From: Incurvaria masculella
Taxonomy: Eukaryota > Arthropoda > Insecta > Lepidoptera > Incurvariidae
Assembly (NCBI GenBank): GCA_946894095.1
Contig: OX335653.1
Coordinates: 1,307,001-1,371,000, forward strand
DNA: 64,000 nt
Direction: 5' to 3'
The notes under the pieces are model-generated. The model was not told where the DNA came from and ran no database searches. It saw nothing but the letters and a program-made list of their open reading frames with translations. Made by a program: the position numbers and the translations under genes. This document shows positions 33,733 to 45,700 of this stretch, in pieces (within the stretch, counting starts at the first letter, position 1; the number at the start of each line of letters is the position of its first letter).

Positions 33733-36700
33733 GTAACTAACCATATTTTTTTCAGGACCTCGCCAAAGCACGTGTTTCGTTAGAAGTTAAATAAAAAGTT
33801 CAATATCTATCCTTTGCTCGTTGCTCCGTTACCGCCAAGAAATCGGAGTTTTGGCAGTCAATGCGACCTAAAACAAAAATCTGCAATGTATATTAATAAT
33901 AAATAATATTGTATTGTATTGTATTCACTTTCCTCCTTTGGGTGGCAGGGAACATTTGAAATATTGATGCTAAAACGTATATTAGATAACATTTTAACTT
34001 TATCATTTGTCTGTCATTGTCATGGCATAAGTCCAGATTATTAAATAAACTATGCACTTAACATTATAAAATCAGAAAGGCGAGCGTCAACAGCTTTGGC
34101 AAACAATAGGAATCAAAATGCAAAAATACATACTAATTCATTTCCATACTATTATTATTAATGCGAAACTCTGTCTTTGCGTTTTCACGCCTAAACCACT
34201 GAACCAATTTTGATGAATTTCGGTATAGAGATAGTCTGGACTTTACAAAATGACATAGGCTACCGTTTGTGGTAAAATTTTAACTCAAAAAGTAAATAGT
34301 TAAGTGATGAAAGTTTATATGTATAACTCATATAATATCCAGGAAATCATTCAACCCGAAAACAGTTCAAGATTACTTTCCTAGTAGTTGTTTGTTTATG
34401 AAAGGAGTTCCAGACCTGTCCGAGCAATAACTCGCCATACAAACGGGGAAAGAAGATCACGCACATATTACTTGTTAGAGATCCCAAATTTTGCTCAAAA
34501 TAGCTTTATTTGATCGAACTAGATGTCTGATGACCGTTGGCATTGTAAAATTGTGTTTGGTTTCTAAGTTATAAGGTCCGAAAGTTCGGATTTTTCGCGC
34601 GTTTTATACAATAACTTTGGAGGTAGATATCGCAATGATAAAGTAAGAACATCTTAAAAAGATGAGTCATCAGACATAGCTTATTTAATCACGATTTATA
34701 ATCTATTTGGTTTTTGTTAGATTTTCGACTACAGTGGTCATGGTTTACTTTTAGCTATAAGTCGTTTTGTAATTACATTTTTCGTAAATCTTACCAAATC
34801 ATAGACTATGCGCATTGTCTTTTTGTGAACATGTTGCATCTTCCTCATCACAGAGCCTGTCTTTTTCTTTGAAACAGAGAAGGTCTCAGAGCGCAACAAC
34901 ACGGTTTTGTACCGTGCCCGCGATTGAATTAGTCCCTAGTTATTATTATTTATTATTAGATACAAATTCATTATAAATGTTGCCACAGATATTCCAAACA
35001 ACTAATTTTCAGAATTCCAGGTTTATTAGTTTTGTTTTCATAGCAACAACAACAACATTATACCGTTAGTAAGCGTTATTTCTATAGTAACGGTATTGAA
35101 CTTCACAGATTTTTTTAGGTTTCATTTTATATACGTGCATATTTAATCTATATTTATGAGTAAATTAAAAACAATTTACCCACAACGTTGTTTAGCTGCG
35201 CTGTCGCGACTCTGAAAGGGCTATCCCGGGATCTAGACCGGTTTGGGTCACCAGATCTGGGTCGTGATACGACGCGGTACCGGCCCGGCCCGAACGACTT
35301 GCGAATACTCTACAGAGTGGGCAGTCTGAGTTCTCACCGAAATTGGCGTTTACGGCAAACCGATCGACTGGCGTTTTCTCCAAACTCCATACAAGTTTTT
35401 ACTAGATATTCTGTGCTTTTACTTCTTCAAGCTGTCAAAGTCAAACGCGGACTTCCGATTTGTATGAAAACGCGGAGTGGACGTAAACGGCAACGTCGAC
35501 GTATTTACGGCAACGTTGAGTAAGCTGTCAAATCAAGCTCGGACTCGCAAATGTTAGTTCGCTTAACGCCCGCTGCGCGCGCTCTTCAATTTCTCCATAC
35601 ATTTGAAAACGCCAGTCGATCGGTTTGCCGTAACGCCAATTTAGGTGACAACTTAGACTACCGGCTCAGTAGGCAATTGTTTCCGAACTGAAGTTCAGTT
35701 CTGTACTCGATCATAAATATGTGTGTGTGTTTTGTTGAAATATCTAGTAATTAATCTACGGCTATTCTGGAGTTGATATTTTGCATGTATTTCATGTATA
35801 CCACTTGATAGAGTATATAATATATATAACCTCTCATTAATGATAACGGTAATAGGGTCAGTTTTTTGTCACTTACTGGATCCGTTGAAAACTGACCCTA
35901 GTATCTGATACCAACATTGGATTTGGGACGACAGCAATTAGGTTGATTTTTTTTTGCAACCTGACATGGACGGCTAATGCCACACAACTACCGTTAATAT
36001 ATTAGCCCAATACACTACATGCCCGAGGGAATTAGGGGCCATGGCAGGACCTTCCCATTATTAGCCCGGCTACACTAAACTGGATAGAAAATACGGACAA
36101 TTTTTCATTGTCGTTTCAATCATAGTTTCATCCAATGCGGCGGTACCATCCCGGGCGAGCTTAACTCACCTTCCAGCTAGTAGGGAAAGGAGACCTACAG
36201 TTTTACATGGGCTCCGAACCAGGGCTCTTATTCGAAATGCACTTATCCACTCAGAAAGAGAAAGAAAGTCCGGGTGAGGATTTCAACCCATAAACTTTCG
36301 CATGACAGGCAAGTCCTCTAGCCCCTAAACCACGAGCTACACGATATATTGTCGTCAAAATGCCTTGCCGTAGGATTCATGGGCGAAATCAACGCAATCT
36401 AATAGTGGATAGGAGAATTATAGTGCCGATTAGAAAATAATCGAGAAATGCTTTGAGAAACGTAAACTTGTTGATCGCTCAGCGGTCAGATCAGTGAAAA
36501 TGTAATCCGAAGGTCGCAGGTTCGAATCCTGTTTAACCGAGTTTGTTACTTCAGAACTTTCGCCTGGGTGAACCGATTTTGATGATTATTTTTTATTTGA
36601 AAGCTGGTGCTTCCCATGTGGTCCCATTTCAATTTGGTTTAGTTCTGACAATGATATCCATGAGAAAGTTATATAAGTCTTAAATTTGTATTAAGAATGC

Positions 36701-39700
36701 GCGTGACAAATGGACGAATAACTTAATATAACGCCAACCGATTTCGATGATTCTTTTTTTATTGGAAAGGACGTGTACAAATTAGTTAGTGTTTTGTTAG
36801 TAGTAGTAGTTTTGTAATTTAGTCAAATGTCCACATTAAACATTTGATTATTTTTAAAATCAGATTACAATTAAATAATGTAAATGTCGTTATATAACCT
36901 CACATTTGTACCAACATTGTTACGTATTGAGATTTCTTACAAAGCATATACCTAGGGATTTCTACTGAGCTATGAACCCAAAGCCAGGAAATGATTGTAT
37001 GCATAATAAACCCTCTAACAACGCAACGTTGCGTAAAGTAGCGTCACAACGCAGCAGTGCTCTCGCCATATTCACCTCTATGTAGGGGCAGCAACGAACT
37101 TAATATACTATTTCGAAAAAGTATAGCGGTTTCTATCAATATCTTTGCTATTGCTATTATTGCATACCTTATAAAATAAAAATTCACGTAGATCTATTTC
37201 AATTTCTATTCGAAATTGGAAATTGTGAATTTTACATTTTGGGACGTATTCTATAGTATTAAGTGTATACAATTATGTATTATACAATTGTAAAATGCTC
37301 AATTGAATAAAGAATTTGAAATATGAAATATTAGTTTGTGTAGTTTTATTAAACAAGTAAAATAAATAAAATTGAAATGGAATGAAAAAATTGTTTGAAT
37401 GTTTTTTTACAGTCGATGTCCGCAACGTAGCTAAAGCAATAAATCAATGTTTGTATACTTTGAAACACTGTGTTAGTAGGATAGGTTGATTATGGGAGAA
37501 GGAACTAGGTATTAGCAGGAAGGAATTGATTAGAAGGATAAATTCCAATAATGGGAATAGAGCGTGTGACGAAATTGGTAAATGCAATTCCCGCGAAAGG
37601 TATGCTTGCAGGTTCAAGTTCACCATTACATTATATTCATAAAAAATGTGATTTTGCAGCTTACTTTCTCAAATTAATGTGTCCTTGCTTCACGGTCCAT
37701 TCTTTATAGATATCAAATTCATTGATAAAATCTCTATCTTGACATATTTTCTTCAGGCAAATGATGAATTAAAGTGAAATACTTAAATTGAATAAAATAT
37801 AAAATTTATTTTTTATTTTTTATAAAATAGTTTCTTGATAATCTCTCGTATCATTTGCAAAGATTACTATACAAACTGCACTATGACAAGATGTTATATT
37901 CTCTTCCTTTCAATTTTGGTCACATATTGAAAAAATATTCTTTAACCAATAAAATATTCCTGCATGCAACATACACCCAGTTCAATAAATATTAAGAGTC
38001 GAGACGTCTGGGAACATGTCTAACGACCGCGGTAACCTCAAAAGTATCACAGTCGAATAATGTTTCGATTCGTTCTGTTATATAAGTTAAGCAGTTTTAA
38101 GATCAGAACTAGGTATGTTTTATCATTTTGTTCTTATTGAATGGACTAGCTGAAGTGTACGGCTTTGTTTAGATCAGTTTTATTTAGGATTTTTATCCGA
38201 GCGGAGCCCGGTTAAAGTAAATCACACAACCGAAGTTTCCCCTCAAAGTACAGCCTGGAGTCCTTCAAACATGGTGTGAAGAAGTACCTAGCCCGCCGGC
38301 ATGGTTTTCGCAGTCCCTGTAAAAGTCCGAAATCCCATGGGCTTCGTTGGGGAACTATTTTGTGAACTCTTGACGTGCGCCATATGCCGCGCTTAAGGTG
38401 GCCCAACCCGGCGGGCCTAACCCATTCGCGGGCACGGTACAAAACCGTGATGTTGCGCTCTGGGACCTTCTCTGTTTCAAAGAATAAGACAGGCTCCGTG
38501 ATGAGGAAGATGCAACATGTCCACAAAAAAGACAATGTGCATAGTGTATGATTTGGTAAGATTTACGAAAATTTTAATTTAAAACGACTTATAGCTAAAA
38601 GTAAACCACGACCGCTGTAGTAAAAAATCGAACAAAAACCAAATGGATTATAAACTATGTCTGATTACTAATCTTTTTAAGATGTTCTTACTTTATCATT
38701 GCTTAATCCACCTCCAAAGTTATTGTATAAAACGCGCGAAAAATGCGAACTTTCGGACCTTATAACTTAGAAACCAAACACAATTTTACAATGCCAATGG
38801 TCATCAGACATCTTTTGATCAAATAAAGCTATTTTGAGCAAAATCTTGGATCTCTGACAAGAAATATGGGCGTGATCTTCTTTCCCCTTTTGTATGGGGA
38901 GATGAGCGGGATGGGCCACCTTAACATGAAATAAAATCCACTCACTGTGTAGGATTTTCACCTGCACACCGTACCTCTATCTTTAATGATGCGGGTGAAA
39001 TATACCACTTGTGGGTGTCTCACTGAGCTCTCCTGTTACCAACGAAATAGTACAGCTGCTGCCAGCGCAGAGGGAACATAATAATTAGTACTTCTTATCT
39101 GTAAGTACTCGTACAGATATGTATTTTGAAGCCGTAAGACTGGAATTGCAGAATAATTCGACATACATTTCTATCGCACTAACGTCGAATTGACAGGAAC
39201 TTAGGTGAGGTTGATTTTAGAACTGTTTCTTAGGCAATCTCGAATAAAAAAGTCAATGATTGAAAAAGTACTTATTGGTATACTATTTATTTGCTTTGAC
39301 CATACAAACACATACATTTAATCATAATAATTAAGAAACACATTTTAAATCACTAACAGTAACAAAATCAATAAAAGAAAATGAAATGAAAACATTATTT
39401 CATATAGACCATTTAAGGTGGCCCAACCCGGCGGGACTAACTCATTCGCGGGCACGATACAAAACCGTTATGTTGCGCTCTGGGACCTTCTCTGTTTCAA
39501 AGAAAAAGACAGGCTCCATGATGAGGAAGATGCAACATATCCACAAAAAAGACAATGTGCATAGTGTATGATTTGGTAAGATTTACGAAAATTTTAATTA
39601 CAAAACGACTTATAGCTAAAAGTAAACCACAACCGCTGTAGTCAACAATCTAACAAAAACCAAATAGATTATAAATCTTGATTAATTAAGCTATGTCTGA

Positions 39701-42700
39701 TGACTAATCTTTTTAAGATTTTCTTACTTTATAATTGCGTAATCCACCTCCAAAGTTATTGTATAAAACGCGCAAAAAATTCGAACTTTCGGACCTTATA
39801 ACTTAGAAACCAAACACAATTTTACAATGCCAACGGGCATCAGACATCTAGTTCGATCAATAACAGCTTTTTTGTAAAAAAATTGGGATCTCCGACAAGA
39901 CATATGGGCGTGATCCAAAATTTTGATCAAAATAGTTTTCGTCATCGATAAAGTCATCAGACATAGCTTATTTAATCAAGATTTATGATCTATTTGGTTT
40001 TTGTTAGATTTTTGACTACAGCGGTCGTGGTTTACTTTTAGCTAAAAGTCGTTTTGAAATTAAAATTTTCGTAAATCTTACCAAATCATACACTATGCAC
40101 AATGTCTTTTTTGTGGACATGATGCATCTTCTTCATCACGGAGCCTGTCTTATTCTTTGAAACAGAGAAGGTCCCAGAGCGCAACAGCACGGTTTTGTAC
40201 CGTGCCCGCGAATGAGTTAGGCCTGCCGGGTTGGGCCACCTTAATCGCTCATTCTAAGATACTTCGGAAACAGACACAAAAGCGCTTATTTTTACTACTA
40301 AAATATTTCTTATTGGAGAGTTTCACTTAACGGAACTGAAATTCGAAATATTGTTTCCTAAACAAACGTGCAATAAATGTGACATGTATCTATGTATAAT
40401 CGACCGTGAAGCAAGGACACATTAATTAAAGCAAAAGCCCAGTAAAAACTGGGAATATATTGCAAGGCTCTTAATTCCGTGCAATGGTTTTTTATTCCAA
40501 ACTCACGTAAGCTAAGCCTAATTTTTACATATACATGCATAGAGAGTAATATAACGTAGAGTAATATAATATTATGCATGTTTTTTATTGCAAAAATATC
40601 GAAAATATTGTATACAAATAAAAGTTTTTTTCAGTTTTTACCCGACTACGACGAAGGGTTGTGATTTTAGCACTCTATGCATATATAATTGAATTTATGT
40701 ATGTTCCACCCTAGCGCTTAAACTATTCATACGATTTTGATTAATAAGGTGTCAATCGATTCGTTATTATAGCCCGGGTAACAAAGGCACGAACATTTAA
40801 GTTAAAAAGTTTAAAAAACTGTAACCCGACTTAACGGCAAGAAACAAGGTAGGCGCTGTTCGATAAGATATCAAACAGGGCCGCCTACTTGGTTTCTTCC
40901 CTCTTAGTCGGGTTACAGTATTTTAATTTTTTTTATTGTTTCTATAGGACTACTAAGATTGATATATAGGACCATCCAATACGATCAAATAAATATTCAT
41001 TATATTTACTTACAAAATGTTCAAACTAGGAGAGTAGTTTAAGGAAGTGACTCACACACCATCGATTTTTTTTTCATATGATTTTTTACACTTTTTGAAC
41101 AGGCGGCAGAGTTGCCCAAGCTGCCGGTGCCGCCGCTCCAGCAGACCCTAGACTCGTACCTGGAGGCGGTCGAGCTGCTCGTGTCGCCGCAGCAGTTCGA
41201 ACGCACGCGGGCGCTGGTGCGGGCGTTCGCGGCGCCCGGTGGCCTGGGGCCGCGTCTGCAGGCCAAGCTGGAGGCTAGGCGCGAGAAGACAGACAACTGG
41301 GTGAGCACGCTCCTCATTGGCCTCAAGAGTACCCAAGCTGCCGGTACCGCCGCTCCAGCAGACCCTGGACTCGTACCTGGAGGCGGTCGAGCTGCTCGTG
41401 TCGCCGCAGCAGATCGAGCGCACGCGGGCGCTGGTGCGGGCATTCGCGGCGCCCGGTGGTCTGGGGCCACGTCTGCAGGCCAAGCTGGAGGCTAGGCGCG
41501 AGAAGACAGACAACTGGGTGAGCATGCTCCTTATTGGTCTGTAGAGTACCCAAACTGCCGGTGCCACCGCTCCAACAGACCTTTAACTCGTACCTGGAGG
41601 CGGTCTAGCTGCTCATGTCGCCGCAGCAGTTCGAGCGCACGCGAGCGCTGGCACGGGCGTTCGCGGCGCCCGGTGGCCTGGGGCCACGTCTGCAGGCCAA
41701 GCTGGAGGCTAGACGCGAGAAGACAGACAACGGGGTGAGCATGCTCTTCATCGGTCTGTAGAGTACCCAAACTGCCGGTACCGCCGGTCCAGACGTCCAT
41801 GGACTCGTACCTAGAGGCGGCCGAGCTGCTCGTGTCACCGCACCAGTTCGACCACACACGGCGCCCGGTGGCCTGGGGCCGCGTCTGCATGCCAATCTGG
41901 AGGCTAGGCGCGAGGAGACAGACAACTGGGTGAGCATTATATTCTCCAAAATTCCAAAATAAGTAGTACTCCGCTGAATTTTTTTTTCAATGTCCACTTC
42001 GTCTAAGTTTACAAAAGTATTTGCCACTGCTTACAATCACAGGTAAAAACACAAAATTAACAAGAATTGATGAGAATCAACAGTTCATGTCGTATGTAAC
42101 AGTTCATGACAAAATATCAGTTTATTTGTAAAGACCATGTCCGCTATTTAACATGTTGCCAATTGGAGCAAGCCTGTCCCCACAAACAGCACCCGTTCAC
42201 GAGCATCACACCGGGCACAGCCATCGCCTCTCTCAACAATATAATAGAGAAAGAGGAGACCCGAACCCAGCGTCACCGCAAGCAAGGACCTTAAAGCGAT
42301 GCACTAATCTAGTGACAAAAAGAAAACATTGTAAAATCTTTGTACGATTTAGTCCTTATGATGAGTCTAGTGTTAGATCCAGAATAAATACTATTATTTC
42401 TGTTATGCACTAGTACAGTTACCTGTAAACAAAGAGTCAAACTACAAAACCTTATTATTCTTGCAGCTTAAAAAAACGACATAACATTAATCCTACCTAC
42501 AGAAAATTAAGGCCGGAGTGCACGACGCTTCGTAAAATGTTATCCGTTACTGATTACATTTGACGATGATGTGACGGCTAATCGCCCATCATATGAATTT
42601 GAGTTGCACGTAACATATTTTCGTCAAAGTTAACTTGCCAGCCGTCAGACCACAAATAGTCCCTCGAAACAATCGGCAAAAAGGTACAAAAGGCAATTCT

Positions 42701-45700
42701 CAGCACCGCCTGAGCTGACATAGTACTGTCCTTCTTCCACAGTATATTATCAGAAAGAGACTCACAATTGAAGCACCATCTAGCGTAAATAATTCGTACT
42801 AACAAACAAAACAGTTGCTCCTGGAGCCGCGGGGTGGCGCTACTAGCGCCCAAGATGTCGGCTTGCTATCAGCTGTTGGTAGCACCATAGATTACATAGA
42901 TTTGGCGCCGAAATGTTTTATCCGTGGAACCGAGTGCCAGGCTAAAAACAAAGTTTGTATTCCATTAATGGGGACGTTTGCCTATAATTTAAGGTCCAAT
43001 AAGACTGCAAAAATGTAAAAATAGGGACTTTTACACTTTGAATTATTACTTGATCGTGATTTTGAGGGTGATCAATGGGTCGGGAGTGATTACGATCAGG
43101 GGTTAACATCAGCGATCAAAGTAATCTTTAAGTTTCGTGCAACGCAAATTTTGACTGATCAGTCTTTAATCATACGTTGACGGTGATGTTGACGTGCACG
43201 ACGGTACGAGCAACCCGGCCTAAGAGTACAATGGTTTGAGAGCAACCTCTGTTATAATGTTTAAGATTCCTGTATGAGATTCTGACCAACACCTAAAATT
43301 AAATAATGCTTTACTACAGTTCTGGTGTACAAAGCCCTCGTCATTATTGATACGAAATTGTATCAACTTAATCATGTTATGTTATTAGTAATTTCATACT
43401 ACATCATAAAAATGTATATGTAATGTATAATATATTGACATTGCACGACACTTCTGTCACTAGGTGACGGAGTGGTGGCAAGAGGACATGTACATGAAGG
43501 TGCGCAACCCGCTGCCCATCCACTCCAACCCGGGCATGGTGTTCCCCGCGCGCAAGTTCAGCACCGTCGACGAGGTGGCGGACCTGGCGGCCAAGTTCAT
43601 AGACGACCTGCTCGACTACAAGGAGATGCTCGACAAGTTAGTATCGACATAATGTGGACTCGGTGTTAGATTCGCTTCCCGACGCTGGAATTGTTGGTTC
43701 GACGCCCATCAACGTCCTTCCCTTCTCTTCCAATACATTCGTATGAGCTGGTATTAGATTAGCTGTGCTACCCGGGACAAGATCGAAATAACATTCTGGA
43801 TACAAGGAAAACTAACAATATTTCACGTCGATCAGGTAGCCCTCCCAAGTAATACTTTTTGCGGAAAGAGGCTCTGGAACTTGCCAATTAGTCATACATA
43901 GTTCACTTACCATTTAGTAAATTTCAAGCATTATTTTTTGCCAAAAGGCTTTAGAACATAAAGGTTCTAATAATAGCCACTACAGGAGGTTGTTTATACC
44001 AGAATATGCGCTCGTTTGTGCTAATAGGTTCTGAGGTGTTGAAGTCTTAAATAGCTGCTAGGGCCTTTTCATTGCCACTTCAGAATCAAAATTGCTGCTT
44101 GGGCTGTTGCTACTGCCACGTGAAAGAAGTTAAAATAATCTAACGCACTTTACAAATATTAGTATTAGTTAGGGATTCCTGCTGCTTGCATCGCAGTAAC
44201 AGATTCACTGTGACTGCGATGCAAGCAGTTAGAAAAAACATATCCAAGTAAACGTCTAAAGATGTAACGTCACGTATCAAATTTCTGTCGCAACACCGAA
44301 TGATCACCGAACTATCACATCCCGTAGCAAGTTCCTGTCGTAAAACCTCCACAAACTAGCGTGCGGCTATCTATTCGGGATAGGGAATCGTTAGGGCCTG
44401 GAAGACGATTTCGTTAGTTTAATTCGCAGTCGGCGTGCAAAGAAATAATTTCTTCTAATTTTAAAATCGCAGAGCCCCGCTAACACGACAGTATTAAGCC
44501 TGCCCGGATTGAAGCAATCGTATTGAATGAAACTGTGGACGAAACGGCAAAGAAAAATTGTACGAATTTTCAATTCAGTTCAATACAGCCGTGCTTTTAA
44601 ATGGCAGATCCTGGCATGGCAACTCGTTTCTTTAGGAATGCGGTGTGTTGGACTGATATGGCGATTAGTTTGATGTTAAGTTACCAAAAACCAACCAAGT
44701 GCGAGTCGGACTCGCACACGAAGGGTTCCGTACCATCGTAGAAAAAAAAACAAAAAAATCTGGCTTTATGTATGGGAGCCCCCTTTAATTTTAATTATTT
44801 TTTAATCTTACCTATTTTTTGTTATAGCGGCAAAATAAATACACACTCTGTGAAAATTTCATCTGTCTACCTGTTACGGTTACTGAGATACAGCCCTGTG
44901 ACAGACGGACAGACGGACGGACGGACGGACGGACGGACGGACGGACGGACGGACGGACGGACAGCGGAGGCTTAGTAATAGGGTTCCGTTTTCACCCTTT
45001 GGGAACGGAACCCTAAAAAAAACACTGCCGTATTTTAGGGAAAATTACTCCAAGCAAGAGGTAATCAAACATTTAAAAAGAATTTGTCAAGATTATGAAT
45101 ATAACAATTGCAAGGTTACGAAAGTAACTTTAGTAGCAACTTGTATTCAACTCAATTCAAGCAATTACGTATACTATTCCTTAGTGGGAAACGTTGGAAA
45201 ATATTGTATCCATTCATCCAACCGTTTAGGATCGGTATCTTGCGGGATTATGTTAACGCAGGGTAACATCTATAATAAATTGGTCACTACGTGACCTGAA
45301 TAGCTGATGTTCGAATTTTGATGGCTTGCCAATATCTTATCTGCTATCCCTGCTTCACCCAGTCGTGCCAAGTTCGGTTTGAATAATAAAAAAACTTTTT
45401 ACATAAAATCATTTCATTTCTAGGGTTCCGTCCACAGAACGCGTTGAAATTAATATCAAATTCTTAGGTCTATTTCAATAGAGGTAACTTCCTCACCTCC
45501 ATGTCAGAGCTATAAACAAAACAACGGGTTGAAAAAATACAGTCATTTAGGCCGCATATTTTGAGACTCACCAATCCTTTAAAACCTATAGAGTATTTTC
45601 CTTCTTGAATCATGAAATTTGACAAGAAGCAAGGATTCACAGCACATTTTAAGGAAAAAAAAACGAAAATTGTTATTTGGATACACGGATGGCTAATATA

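Noticed and set aside
36472..36543. Functional tRNA-Thr gene
   Set aside because: The anticodon loop lacks the usual U33 and the acceptor stem does not pair; called tRNA-like only.
41318..41517. Exon 2 copy 2 as a mutually exclusive exon
   Set aside because: The possible acceptors (AG at 41326-41329) have no pyrimidine tract, lie under 30 bp from the exon 2 donor, and give a phase that does not fit exon 1. Kept only as a question in the findings.
41039..42027. Overlapping minus-strand frames of 76-143 codons
   Set aside because: Antisense of the exon 2 array.
43638..43641. Alternative donor GTATCG at 43641 for exon 3
   Set aside because: It would break the frame into exon 4; GTTAGT at 43637 fits both consensus and phase.
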